Shown: one piece after another, positions 19,322-30,157 of the stretch
Layout: every line of letters starts with the position of its first letter
Position numbering within the stretch: the stretch's first letter is position 1
Source: Naumovozyma dairenensis CBS 421
Lineage: Eukaryota > Ascomycota > Saccharomycetes > Saccharomycetales > Saccharomycetaceae
Reading direction: 5' to 3'
DNA length: 64,000 nt
Assembly: GCF_000227115.2 (NCBI RefSeq)
Contig: NC_016486.1
Coordinates: 496,001 to 560,000 of the forward strand
Notes under the pieces: generated by a model
The model's database searches: none
What the model saw: the letters and a program-made list of their open reading frames with translations, nothing else
Told to the model about the DNA's origin: nothing
Position numbers and translations under genes: made by a program

Positions 19322-22303
19322 TTAAATATTCAATGAGCCAAAATTTTTGTTCAAATCCTTAGTGACATCATGATTAGTGTTCATTTGCTGATTACGTTCT
19401 AATTCGGCAGCATAATTAGAATCTAATGGTTGTCCATCTTTACTGTAAATATTATTTTCAGATGTATTATTGTATTTATTCACCGAATTATTCGCATTTT
19501 CATAAACTGATGGGTTGAAGTTATCAAAATTCCAATAATCATTATTTAAGTAGTTTGAGAAATCACCACCATTATTGTTGAAATTTGTGGCACCAGCAGC
19601 GCCGAATGACATCAAACTTTGGGTATCAAAATCTTGTACATTTGGAAGACCCATCATATCTGTACCGACATTGTATTGAAAACCATTAGCATCGACATTT
19701 TGACGCTTCTTAGGTTGCGGTCTTGATAATTGAACTGTACATAATTGTAAATTATCTAAAGTACCTTCTACAAGACAACCTTTTTCTCTAAAATGAATTA
19801 ATAAATGATTCCATAGAAGATTCCTCGATAGTGACATTGGATTCCCTAAGATAACAAGCCCATATTTAGCACGAGTTAAACCAACATTCAAACGACGTGG
19901 ATCACGTAAAAACCCGATTGCTTGTTGATCATTAGCACGAACACATGATAAGATAATATAATCCTTTTCACGACCCTGGAATGCATCGACTGATGCGACT
20001 TCAACTTTAACATATAAATCTTTATCCATAGCACCATTCATTTGCATATATTGTAAGATATACGCTCTTTGTCCCTCATATGGTGTAATAACACCAATTT
20101 GTTCTGGTTTGACGCCATCTTTGAAAAGTTTTGTTATAATACGTTCACAATTCATTGCTTCGATTCTATTTAAATATGAAGTACCATTGGACGATAGTTC
20201 TTCTCTACCATAATTTGCCCAAAACATCATTGGAACGCCATGAATAGGCCATGGGAATGTACTATCCGATACAGTTCTTTGTTCAATAGTGACACCGTTT
20301 TGTAATGAACCTTCATAAAACATGTTACTTGGGAATTCACTTAAATATGGATTCATACGATATTGAATTTCTAACCTAAAGGGAATATGACCTAATGATA
20401 TTAATCGTTCAAACAAAGATTGCTTCAAACCAGCATCACCAGCTTTCCTTTCTAATATAACAGGACCCAATTGTTTATGATCACCAACCAAGATAACTTG
20501 TTTTGCACCTTTCACAATAGGAATCAAACATTCTGGTTCAGTGGCCTGAGTACTTTCATCGATAAGAACGGTTCTAAATTTGGTATCTAACCTTTTGTCA
20601 CCTGCCCCAACACAAGTACAACAAACGACGTCAGCTTTAGCCAAAATCTCAGATTCAGTTTTCCTAACTAATTTAACAAATCTTTTCGTATCACTTGCTG
20701 ATAATTCGCCGACTTCTTCTTTCAGTCTTAATAATTTTCTTAATTCACCTTTGGATCCTCTTGCGACTAAATTATGTAATGCTAAGTTTGACACAGAACT
20801 CTCCACATCTTCTCGGCTCTTTGCTGTCAATCTGACAACTTTTAATCCCAAGTCTCTTAATTTTGCGGCCAAATGATCTACTGCAACGTTAGAAGGAGCA
20901 CAAACTAAAACTTTATCCTTGTGAATTTTGGTTAGATGATACACAATGGTAGCAGAAGTGACAGTTTTCCCTGTCCCTGGCGGCCCTTGAATTAATGATA
21001 AGGGTCTTTGTAACACATGTTGTACAGCTTTTGATTGTGATTCATTCAGTTGGGTAAAATGGGGGATGGAGAATTGTTTTGGCATAGGGACATCAAATGT
21101 AATGTCGACCACTTGATGACCTAAGATTTTATAATACAAATAACCAGAAATGGATTTCTTATCTACGGCGAATTTCTTCAATGAATCTTGCATTCTATCA
21201 TAGGATGTACCTTTCCAAATGAATTCTGCTGTAAATCCTGTAGTTAAGTGTGTTGGTGGTGGTGTCTTGCTGGGTTTTAATTCTAAGGTGAAAGTATCTT
21301 GGAAACTATTAGGTAGACGAACAATATAACCGCGACCTTCCCAATCAGGATGTTGTAAACCAGAATACCATAAGATCATTTCATCACCCACAGCGACTTT
21401 TAATTCATTTGTTTCGAAAGTAGATAATGCAAACGATGCTAAATGTCTGTTATTTAATGCAAGGGACCAGGTCACTGAGATATGTTCCAACGCTTGGGAC
21501 TCCTTTAATTGTTTATCATAATCAGCTTCCAATTTGATTAATGGACCGTAGGATCTTTGATATTCATATGCGTCTTGGTATCTTAATAATAAAGGAGGTA
21601 TTTCCTCTTGTTCTTCTGGCGCATCAATATCATTAATCGTAGCATCTTTATTCGATCTCCATTTAGCTTCCAATTTTGAAATTTGACTTGGAGTAATTAA
21701 CCTAGCTTTCAATTTTTCTTCTTCACTTGGTTCCTCTGCCACCCATGATAAAAATTGCCTATCTTCAATTAATGGTTGCCATTGATCAGTATCCCAATTA
21801 ACATTCTTAGTCTGTGCGCATGGAATTCTACATAATAATACAACAACAGCTTCACTCTTAGCGGAAACAAACCCTAAAAGAAATACGTTCTTACAACCAC
21901 AATTATAACATTCCAAAACTGTATCACCTAAGTCTGAATCAGGATGTAAAGAAACGACATTATGGCGAGATAAAACCAAATGATTAACGATATGAGAGCT
22001 TGTTGTACCATTTTTAGAATTACAAAACCATCTATCACAACTATTACATTTGACAACGCAAGTAGGTGAATCGATTCCACAATAGGAACATGCATGTTCA
22101 GAGACATGTTCAACATGATGAGAATCCAAATCTTGTAACAGCTTGTCTCTCTGTTCTTGTTCTTCATATTCATCTTCTAATTCTTCTAATTCAGTGGCAA
22201 TTTGATCGATAGTAACTAAATCACCTTTAGAATTGTAAAATAATTCATCATCTTCATTGTTGATGAGATCCTTGTGGTGGCTGGTAACAGTTTCTGTACC
22301 CAT
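19322..22303 (-). CDS. NAM7: Upf1/Nam7 RNA helicase, nonsense-mediated mRNA decay
   Basis: 993 residues; homologue of S. cerevisiae Nam7/Upf1 (YMR080C), the cytoplasmic ATP-dependent SF1 helicase that drives nonsense-mediated decay with Upf2/Upf3 and release factors. The N-terminal Cys/His-rich zinc domain starts near residue 72 (CSYCGIDSPTCVVKCNSCDRWFC) and is followed by the 1B stalk and helicase core: Walker [30 protein letters not shown] (DE motif), VGDHKQLGP, QYRMNP and VDAFQGREKDYI/GLTRAKYGL. Conservation is extreme through the core. The N-terminal ~70 acidic residues and the Asn-rich C-terminal tail are divergent. The ATG at 22301-22303 is the only sensible start. ISF1/MBR1 follows upstream, as in S. 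cerevisiae. Confidence 0.98.
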   Translation of the reverse strand: MGTETVTSHHKDLINNEDDELFYNSKGDLVTIDQIATELEELEDEYEEQEQRDKLLQDLDSHHVEHVSEHACSYCGIDSPTCVVKCNSCDRWFCNSKNGTTSSHIVNHLVLSRHNVVSLHPDSDLGDTVLECYNCGCKNVFLLGFVSAKSEAVVVLLCRIPCAQTKNVNWDTDQWQPLIEDRQFLSWVAEEPSEEEKLKARLITPSQISKLEAKWRSNKDATINDIDAPEEQEEIPPLLLRYQDAYEYQRSYGPLIKLEADYDKQLKESQALEHISVTWSLALNNRHLASFALSTFETNELKVAVGDEMILWYSGLQHPDWEGRGYIVRLPNSFQDTFTLELKPSKTPPPTHLTTGFTAEFIWKGTSYDRMQDSLKKFAVDKKSISGYLYYKILGHQVVDITFDVPMPKQFSIPHFTQLNESQSKAVQHVLQRPLSLIQGPPGTGKTVTSATIVYHLTKIHKDKVLVCAPSNVAVDHLAAKLRDLGLKVVRLTAKSREDVESSVSNLALHNLVARGSKGELRKLLRLKEEVGELSASDTKRFVKLVRKTESEILAKADVVCCTCVGAGDKRLDTKFRTVLIDESTQATEPECLIPIVKGAKQVILVGDHKQLGPVILERKAGDAGLKQSLFERLISLGHIPFRLEIQYRMNPYLSEFPSNMFYEGSLQNGVTIEQRTVSDSTFPWPIHGVPMMFWANYGREELSSNGTSYLNRIEAMNCERIITKLFKDGVKPEQIGVITPYEGQRAYILQYMQMNGAMDKDLYVKVEVASVDAFQGREKDYIILSCVRANDQQAIGFLRDPRRLNVGLTRAKYGLVILGNPMSLSRNLLWNHLLIHFREKGCLVEGTLDNLQLCTVQLSRPQPKKRQNVDANGFQYNVGTDMMGLPNVQDFDTQSLMSFGAAGATNFNNNGGDFSNYLNNDYWNFDNFNPSVYENANNSVNKYNNTSENNIYSKDGQPLDSNYAAELERNQQMNTNHDVTKDLNKNFGSLNI

Positions 22304-23052
22304 CCTTTTTTCGAATTCAAATCACTGTTTCTTCTTCTAGTGAAGATTGGAGCCTATGAAAAAATTTCAAGAGTAGTAAATTCTTTCTTTGTGGCGTTCT
22401 GTTGACGGGTTCTTTTCACATTAAATGTTGATGTAGCTTATTTTTTTAGGCATAAGAGGTTTGAAAATTTTGCGAAATCTTAAACGTATTTTGGTTGTCG
22501 GGCGACTTACATACAACAACCATTTCTCAAGGGAAAGGAGGAACGCTAGGACGATTCAACAAACAATCGCACATCAACTACTCCAAGAGGAGATTGCCAT
22601 TTCAAAGGATTTTATGTTGTTTTTGGTAAACCGTATAAAAGTTTTTTAAATGTTTGATAGCGTATATATAGTGTTTGCACAAGTAGCTTTCATCTATTAT
22701 ATGTAAACATTGGCCTCTGCTTTCAACTGGAATAGTTGGATGCGATGGGCCATCTTAGAGGCTTCTTTGAACTACTATTATAGATATAAACAAGATAAGA
22801 GCAGATTAAAAAAATTAAGTAAAGGTCGTAACATCATTAAATTATAAAAGTGCATTTACATATAGTATATATGACTTTTTTTTGTTTTTGTTTTTGTTTT
22901 TGCTTAGTTGGTTAGCTGATTGGTTGCAGATTATGTAGTGTATTATCGGTATTAATGTAAAGTCAAAGGATATAGTCAAAAGATGAGAATATGGAAACGT
23001 GCGTGGAAATGGAAAAGAATAGGAGATGCGTGTAAAAAGTGTTGTATTTTGG
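22304..23052. other. NAM7 promoter / ISF1 3' spacer
   Basis: The spacer contains a TTTTTG repeat near 22871-22901 and one 62-codon plus-strand frame (22461-22649) without recognisable content. Confidence 0.5.
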
Positions 23053-24132
23053 CTACGATTGGAATGAATTTTCTAATGATAGCCTGATTGAGGATTTCCT
23101 TCTATTATGAAGCGAAGGACGAATAAAATTTGTTCTTGGGCTTGTGTTGATAGAATTTGCATTTGATTGCGATAGTTCAGGCAGATTAATGCTGGAACCC
23201 GATGATGAAGTGGGTGATGGGTTATTAAATGTGAAGCCTTCCATAAATGATAGCATCTCCGGGTTTTTACTGTTTCCGTTATCATGGAGTTTGGTACCAG
23301 TATATTTATAGTTGGTTGGAGGTACATCATAGTCCCTACCACATAAACAACTGTTACAGTCATTGTTATTATTGTTATTATTGTCATTATTGCCGCTATT
23401 ATTATTACTATTGTTACAACCAACTGTGGATAATGCATCTAATTCGGATAATACATATTTCTCAAGACCATAAATATGTGTCGGTATAGCGAAACATGAT
23501 GAATGTCTTGACAAAGGTTTAGAAGTAACTGAATTACATCTAGTTGGAGTTGTTGTATTTGAAAAATTTATGGTATTATTATTAGTTTGTTTGTTAAGGA
23601 ATTGAGGACTTTCAAATATGCCTGAATTATTATTTGAGTTTGTATTTGTTGATTGTCTTGATAGATGATGGATGAAAGAACTACTGTTGGCCCTATTTCT
23701 TCTTAATGGGAAACATAAGGGTGAAGTAGATTCTTCATTTTGTCTCTCTTGTTCTTCTTCCCAAGTAGCTTTTTGTAAATTATGGAATGGTTCTTGAGTC
23801 ATTAAAGGAGACAATGACCCTAATTTATGAGGAGCTGTTCTAATCTTCCTTAAACTGGAACCGATACCATTTCTAGTATTCCTATTTTTGTTATTAATAT
23901 TATTATTATTATTGTCCATGTAAAAGCTTGAACTTTTTTGAGGATATTGTATTTCTTCAACTGGACGATATTCCCCATGAAAATCAGATGATGAAATTGG
24001 ACTAGTATTAGCAGTTACTACGTTAGGATTTATATCTTCAGTAGAGACAGATAATAAATCTTTGACGTCTTCATTATCACAAGCTTCAGAAAATGGATCT
24101 TGTACACCTCGTTCGAAAATATCTAAAGACAT
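23053..24132 (-). CDS. ISF1/MBR1: Isf1/Mbr1 family protein
   Basis: 359 residues, close to S. cerevisiae Isf1 (YMR081C) and Mbr1 (YKL093W), a duplicated pair that supports respiratory growth and suppresses certain splicing/respiration defects; biochemical role unknown. The gene lies next to NAM7, exactly as ISF1 does. Visible blocks: an acidic N-terminus (DIFERGVQDPFSEACDNEDV), SSLRKIRTAPHKLGSLSPLM (a basic/phospho-site-like block), CFPLRRNRANSSSFIHHLS and the C-terminal HNRRKSSIRLSLENSF. Long Asn runs separate these islands, so most of the protein is probably disordered. Assignment leans on neighbourhood plus the short blocks. Confidence 0.75.
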   Translation of the reverse strand: MSLDIFERGVQDPFSEACDNEDVKDLLSVSTEDINPNVVTANTSPISSSDFHGEYRPVEEIQYPQKSSSFYMDNNNNNINNKNRNTRNGIGSSLRKIRTAPHKLGSLSPLMTQEPFHNLQKATWEEEQERQNEESTSPLCFPLRRNRANSSSFIHHLSRQSTNTNSNNNSGIFESPQFLNKQTNNNTINFSNTTTPTRCNSVTSKPLSRHSSCFAIPTHIYGLEKYVLSELDALSTVGCNNSNNNSGNNDNNNNNNNDCNSCLCGRDYDVPPTNYKYTGTKLHDNGNSKNPEMLSFMEGFTFNNPSPTSSSGSSINLPELSQSNANSINTSPRTNFIRPSLHNRRKSSIRLSLENSFQS

Positions 24133-27100
24133 ATGAGAATTGAAATAGCAATTTTATCTTTTATTTGGGGTTTCTGTTCAAAGTATTGAGATTTGTTTAT
24201 GTAAAGTGATAAGAAATAAGATAGTTACTTATCTACGAAAGATTAAAGATAATTTCGAAATGCTTAAAATAGAAGTGTTATAAAATGAAAGTGCAAACGA
24301 TAGCTAATGTCGAGTAAAAACTTGTTTGAAAAGAGTGAATTTGGTATATATATATATATATATATATACATATATGCATNNNNNNNNNNNNNNNNNNNNA
24401 TTAGTTAGTATATATATATATATATATATATACATATATGCATTGGTATTTTACCATTTTTGGCAGCCAAGAATAAAAAAAAATTAGTCCTATTACAAAG
24501 GTGATTTTGGTGTTGTGCAGTCAGAAAAATGTGCGTGGAGACAGTCTAAGTAGATGTTTCGAGGAAGCCGGCTACTATTTCTTTTAGGAAGATAACTTAG
24601 TGAGAAGGGAAAACTACACCGCACCGTGCTCTACTCCACTGTACTGCGGACCCTCTTCCCAGCCCCGTCTAGATGGCAAGTGTAAAAATTCCACAGTAAG
24701 TACGCACTGACCTTTACCGGGTAACCACGTAAGTACGTAAAGCTCAGTTCACGACTTCTCGATGTCCCTTAGTCAAAATGGCGTAGCGGAGCAGATCCAA
24801 TTGCCCGTTCACCGCGCCACGGCGAGGGTTGTAAGTGTGCGCCCCTTCGTAAGAGCAACCAGGGTGACCTGCCCCGTATAAATGAAATTAAAGTTCTCGA
24901 ACCGTTACCATCAAAAACCGTTCAGCAAACTGTGGAGAAGAGGAAGCATTGTTAGCGGAATGTAAGTCCGTAGACGTACTGTTAACCCGCACGATTTCAC
25001 AAAGGGGGGAGAGATTCGTTGTGGTTCACTCTCAAATGGCATTTACTTGCAAAGAGAAAAGCAAGAAACCTCCTCCAACATTTTTGTTTCCTATTTGCAA
25101 AAGTAAGGAAGCTTGTACACGAAAAAAGTGGGTAAAGGATATTCCTTAGACAAGTCTATCATCTTTTGCTAAAGCGAATCCATGGGGAGTTTTTCCTTCC
25201 CTAAGATGTTAATCAACCTACATAATGAAAAGAAGCTATCCTTGACAAAAGGCATTTTATATGTTTCTTTTACATTGTGAAGATTAATGTCTAATCAGCA
25301 TCTTTGTCTGCCCTTTCTTACTGGAACGGATGTTTTCGGCACGGCAAGGAAAAGCTGGGCTGTCTCGGGGAGTAGGCCATTTACGTAAAGCAAAAGTTTT
25401 TCTTCCCCCTAGGAAAAAACCTTTTCTGGAGGAATGTCCGGGGAAAACTTTGCGGGGTGTGGCATCTAGAAAAATGTACCAAACCACGAAGTTTTCTCGT
25501 GGGAAATGTGGCTCTCAGAAATTAGTGCACCCCCTTTTGAAAGGAAGATAAAACGCGACTCAAAATAATTATGACAGTAATATTCTTTTTCTGTCTTTTT
25601 TTTTTTTTTTTTTCGAAGTATAGGTGCAGTTCACATGAATGCGTCAGCTTGGAATGGCTATAGTGTTATCCACTACTGAAATCAATATAATCTTTTAGAA
25701 ATAGCCATTCAAAAAATAAGGATGGGAAATACTCTACAGGTTTTATTGCCATAGTAAATGAGCTCGTCAAATTCACTTTACACCATACAGACTAAATGTT
25801 GACTATCATAGTAAGATATAGCCGTGTATTATGTCCTCTTGAAATTTCTACCGATCCTCACATCAGACCTTTGGTCTCTACATTATTAGAAACTTATACA
25901 GCAATTACTTCTAGTCCGGTCAGATAATGCAGAAAAAAGGTGCAAGAAATTTCATGTGAGGTAGTTTGTATATATATTGATTAGACAAGTTCAAGAGCTT
26001 TATTTAAGTTAGCCAATTTTCCAGTGAATTCAAGCATACCTATGTAATATGTCAGCCAATTGACCTATAAGAGGGTATTATAATAGCTGGAGACTGGTTG
26101 CTCATCTGATCAAATATAGGGAGAGCATTACATTACCTAAACATTCCAAAAATCCCTTACCCCCATATATGCGACCCTCCCAGCTTGATTATCTTCCCAA
26201 GAATTATCAACGACAACTTTGCCACCGAAGCTATTTTCACAAAACGTTATCTACCTTAGAACCTCTTGGGAGTTTTACTTTCTTATCGCCAATGCTTTTT
26301 ATATAAAATAGCTTGATTCATATATACACTTAAGCGTGCTCATTAGGAGGCCATGAACTAAAATCTTCTGTTTATTTTGCCTAAGGAGCTTTCGACCTTT
26401 ATCCTTCTTTTTATTTTTATTAAGTAATAAATTTTCTATTTGGAAAGTAAACAAAAAAGAAGAAAATATCACACAAAATTTATGAACTGTATGAGTCCCC
26501 CCAGGTTGGTTTGTTTTTGGGACCTCACATTTTCAACGTTGCTATTTTACTTTTTATTGTATTAACTATGTCCGGAGCGTGATGCCTAGTAATTACTCTA
26601 TAATTGATTATCAGATCTCTTGGTCTATGATTTGTATCCTATCTATTTCTATCTACTAAGAAATAATTTAATATTTCTTCTCAGCTTTATCTATTCTTAA
26701 TCCTTATGTATATATTTGTACCACAGTTTTCACGTGGTAGCAGACCTATTTGATCTGTAGTCACGTATTTACTCACCCCACCTGTCAATCGCGCAACTGT
26801 AAAAATCAATAACTGAGCGGTAGATTCCATGTATTAATATATGCGTACAGTGCCACTATCCTAAACTAAAATGGCATAGACTGAATGGAACACTACCTTT
26901 AGGTTCATAGATTTATTCAAGTTATTTTATATATAAAAAGTTTCCAACCCTTGAAAAAACCTAACTTAACAACGATGAAGTTGCAGTTGAAAAAATTATT
27001 ATTATTGTATTAATCATATATGAAAAAAAATTATAGTATAATATGGTGTTGTCTTCACAACAATCAAAATAGTATATAGCATTTATAGAGTACCCCAAAA

Positions 27101-27293
27101 ATATGGAAAACGAGTGAATAACCTCTTTTAATTTTCCTCATTATTATCACCAAAGATCTTCATTATGGTTAATAGTTGAATTGGTATTCTTCTTTTTCAA
27201 TTTTATCCTTAGTTTTACATCACTGAGACATTTTTTTTTAATATTATCATAACTTTCTGTCTAGGCGTATGCAATTACAATTTTTCATGTAAA
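24133..27293. other. 3.2-kb spacer: ISF1 upstream region and CWP1 3' side
   Basis: The largest spacer in the window. It holds TA microsatellites around a 20-bp N gap, a GC-richer stretch near 24590-24860 and again near 25320-25550, a long poly-T (about 25597-25612), then AT-rich DNA with no clear gene. Short frames at 24949-25149 and 25284-25551 (both strands) have no family features. A 43-codon ATG frame at 25796-25927 is noted but unsupported. In S. cerevisiae the equivalent stretches hold YMR082C or YJU3/YJU2; I see no trace of those proteins here. Confidence 0.6.
24340..24445. repeat. TA microsatellite flanking an assembly gap (N at 24380-24399)
   Basis: A (TA)n run ending TACATATATGCAT occurs on both sides of the 20-N gap. 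The identical ends suggest the same locus represented twice at a contig join. Confidence 0.8.
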
Positions 27294-28001
27294 TTATAGC
27301 AACATAGCAGCGGCAGCAGCGACAATACCGGCACCTAAACCGACGACACTCTTAGCAGCACCATTTTCAGTGTGTTGAGAGATAGTTGCTTGAATTTGAC
27401 CGTCAGTGATTTGAGAGATGGCAGCAACGTTACCTTTAGATGCAGCGGCTGAGGTAGTAGTTTTAGCTGAAGCAGCGGCTGAAGTAGTAGTCCTAGCTGA
27501 AGCAGAGGCAGCAGCGGAAGTAGATTTAGAAGCTTCACTTGAGCTTGAGCCACTTGGTTCGAAATCAGGAACGACAGAACCATCAGCACTACGAGCAGAT
27601 AAAGCAATTGGAGTGGAACCTGAAGCCTCTTTGATAGATAAAGTGTAATCAGAACCGGAACCGACGGCATAGAATGCAGAAGACTTGTAACTTAAGTAAC
27701 CACTGGAGACAGAGAAACCGGTAGAACCTTCTTCTTCAGAACCTTCGTTGAAACTTCCATCAGTTTGTTCGATTGCGTATTTGTTGTCACTCAATTTCAA
27801 TTTACCAGCATCGGTAACGACACCAGAGAAAGTGTTACCAGATTCTTGACCAATAGCCAATTTACCATCTTTAGCGTAGACACTAGCATATTGAAGAGAG
27901 GAACCAGAACGGATGACGACCATACCGAAAGATGCAGAGTCGGCAATGACAAATTTAGCCAAAGCTAGTAGAGAGATGTAAAAGGCAGTAGAGAATTGCA
28001 T
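27294..28001 (-). CDS. CWP1: Cwp1-like GPI cell-wall mannoprotein
   Basis: 235 residues, near the length of S. cerevisiae Cwp1 (YKL096W). Signal peptide at residues 1-20 (MQFSTAFYISLLALAKFVIA). The body keeps the Cwp1 pattern: FGMVVIRSGSSLQYASVY, GKLKLSDNKYAIEQTDGSF, GYLSYKSSAFYAVGSGSDY. A Ser/Ala/Thr-rich spacer with imperfect TTTSAAASAK repeats follows, then a single PIR-type motif SQITDGQIQ, which in Cwp1 allows alkali-sensitive linkage to beta-1,3-glucan. The C-terminus is a hydrophobic GPI-attachment signal ending in AAAAAMLL. Its place between ISF1/MBR1 and YPF1 follows the S. cerevisiae chr XI track, whereas NAM7 and ADH3 around it follow chr XIII. Confidence 0.93.
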   Translation of the reverse strand: MQFSTAFYISLLALAKFVIADSASFGMVVIRSGSSLQYASVYAKDGKLAIGQESGNTFSGVVTDAGKLKLSDNKYAIEQTDGSFNEGSEEEGSTGFSVSSGYLSYKSSAFYAVGSGSDYTLSIKEASGSTPIALSARSADGSVVPDFEPSGSSSSEASKSTSAAASASARTTTSAAASAKTTTSAAASKGNVAAISQITDGQIQATISQHTENGAAKSVVGLGAGIVAAAAAMLL

Positions 28002-30157
28002 GTTTTGTATATTGTGTGTTTGTGTTTGTGTTTGTTGTTAGACGTTTATTTGATTCTTTCTTTTGAGAATGAAAACGAAAGAGGATATTTAAAAGAACGT
28101 TTCTAACGAGTCAAAATGCTCTTCTTTTATATATTTCAAGATTTAGAATTTGGTTGTTTACTCTTTTTATGCGTACATATGTTACAAATCATTTTGGAAG
28201 GATACAAATGGTCAGAAATAGAAATAGAAATAGAAACAGAAAGTTCCTGCCACTTCAGAGGATAGTCCGCACAAAACTTTTCTTCCTCGAAGAAACTTAT
28301 TTAAGCTTAATGCAAATGACGTATGAAGGCAGATCAGTTTATTTACTTTAAGTCCAATTTAGGAAAAAAGGGACATGATGTTTGGAAAAATTGCGTAGTC
28401 TGCGATGCAGGATTGGGGTTACCCGCTTAGTTATTTAAAAAATTCAATATATACACGCTGTTATTTTTAGGTTTTCATTTCCAGTTTTTGTTTGAAGGAA
28501 CGGAGAGTGAGGGGCCCTCTGTTGGCGGAGAGTCCGAATTATGAAACTTCTCTGCATGGCCGAGACTGGAAGTTGGTAGCTGGCGTTGAAGGAACTGAGT
28601 GTTACACGGTGTAACTTACACTGTTAACGATTGGAGAAAACTTGAATTCCCATCCTATACCCAGCGGGAGAGGAAAATATATGTGCGTCCTTCCTCAGCG
28701 AGAACAGAGTTTCAGTAGTGTTTAATCTAATGTCGTGTTTTCATTGACGCGAAAATCAATATTTAAAGTTTTACTGGCTCTAAAAAAGTTGCTTCTAAAA
28801 AAGACATTCTTAGAGACGTTTCTAATAATATTAACTGTACGTATGTGCATATGATATTCAAATCCAATACGTAGTTAGATCAACATTACGTATGGGAAAG
28901 GTTTTATTATTACTTGTTATGGAATTCTAACTAAGCTCATACTCGAGTCATCATCAATGCTGGGTTCAAGGAAGGAGAGGCTGTTCGTTTTGAAATCTCT
29001 TTCCATGTACGATAACTCTACGTACATACGTACAGCCCTTGGACCGGAGTAATTTATTTAAGGGTAAGGCAGCTAAAATCTGCTAAAATTAGTCTTGTTT
29101 GCAAGTTTATAGATACATTCCCAGGTGGGACAATAGATGCAAATCCAGAAATCATCTAGTAATCCAGCAGGAAATAATGTAAGGTAAATTCTCTAATTAA
29201 TTAAATTATCCATAAATGATTATTTTTTTTTATTTCTATAGTTAGTCATTTTGTGAACTATAGTTTTTGGATTTAGAGCTGAGGGTTCGTAAAGTACTTT
29301 AATGATAAGATTGGTCGAATCACAAAAGTAACGATTCTACACATCTTGGATACGTCATTTCACTATATACATGACAAGTTCGTAATAGAAATTAGCAAAT
29401 TTCAAAGTTCAGGTGAATTTCTTGGTGGACAAGCTTTGCTTAGCAAACCAGACAATGGCAAGAGAGCTTCATTAGCTCTCTGATAACGTAGTCGCTCGTT
29501 TAGTAGCTTCTGATCTTATTACAACTAACAAGTGGCGTAATGAGACGGCACACAAGGTTGCATTAATTTTAAAAACATTACAAAGCCAGAATACTATTCC
29601 TTGAACCCTAAAGACCCTCTTATCTTATTTTTAACCAATATGGTAGCTATTCTGCTGATAATATCTGTCAGGAACTATTAAAGGAAGCTTTCAGGGGATA
29701 CTGTGGTTACTGTAACTAAATAAAAAGCTGTATGCTAAATTCACAATGCCCTAAAGTTTTATAAAAGAGAAAACACTTCCTTGGATTTTATACCTTTTTA
29801 GTTGGGCTTTTACTGCCTTTGACTGTTGACAATTATTTAAACTGTTAGACCAAAGAAGTTTTTTTCTTCTTCGCAGTGAACAATTTGTGACACTTTTGCG
29901 ATGTTCTTGTTATATGTCTCCTCTCCGCGCTAACTCGGAACCGAAACTTCAATTACAAAAAATAGGGACCTTAAAACAAGAAGCTTGGATTTGGCTTCTT
30001 CAACGTCAATTACCTTCTCCTCGATTGCAACACACATTATAAAGTAACCAATAACACCAAAAAGTCAAATAATATTTTATGGTAGTGAAACAAATACTTA
30101 GAAGGATATTTGATTAGAGAACGTTACTTTTTTAAGCAAATATTACACATAAATACA
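28002..30157. other. Divergent CWP1 / YPF1 upstream region
   Basis: About 2.15 kb. It contains a TTTGTG repeat in the CWP1 leader (about 28009-28037), a GAAATA repeat (about 28216-28241), a TATTTAAA TATA-like element near 28085-28092 for CWP1, and a possible retrotransposon relic (29304-29483). No intact gene is seen. Confidence 0.55.
29304..29483 (+). pseudogene. Possible relic of a Ty1/copia-type RNase H tail
   Basis: A 59-codon open segment without a proper start reads ILDTSFHYIHDKF, then, after 14 residues, GGQALLSKPD before a stop. In copia-class elements (Ty4/Ty5-like) the RNase H end has KHID-x-x-x-H-x-x-R/H-x-x-x and later an AD-x-x-TK-x-L motif at about this spacing. The match is degenerate: the Lys-His before Ile-Asp and the Ala-Asp are lost. 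No LTR was found beside it. Chance resemblance is possible. Confidence 0.3.

Noticed and set aside
25284..25551. Overlapping frames on both strands in the ISF1-CWP1 spacer
   Set aside because: Low-complexity, mutually antisense and without recognisable domains.
25796..25927. 43-codon ATG frame
   Set aside because: Protein-like by eye but too short to support without conservation evidence.
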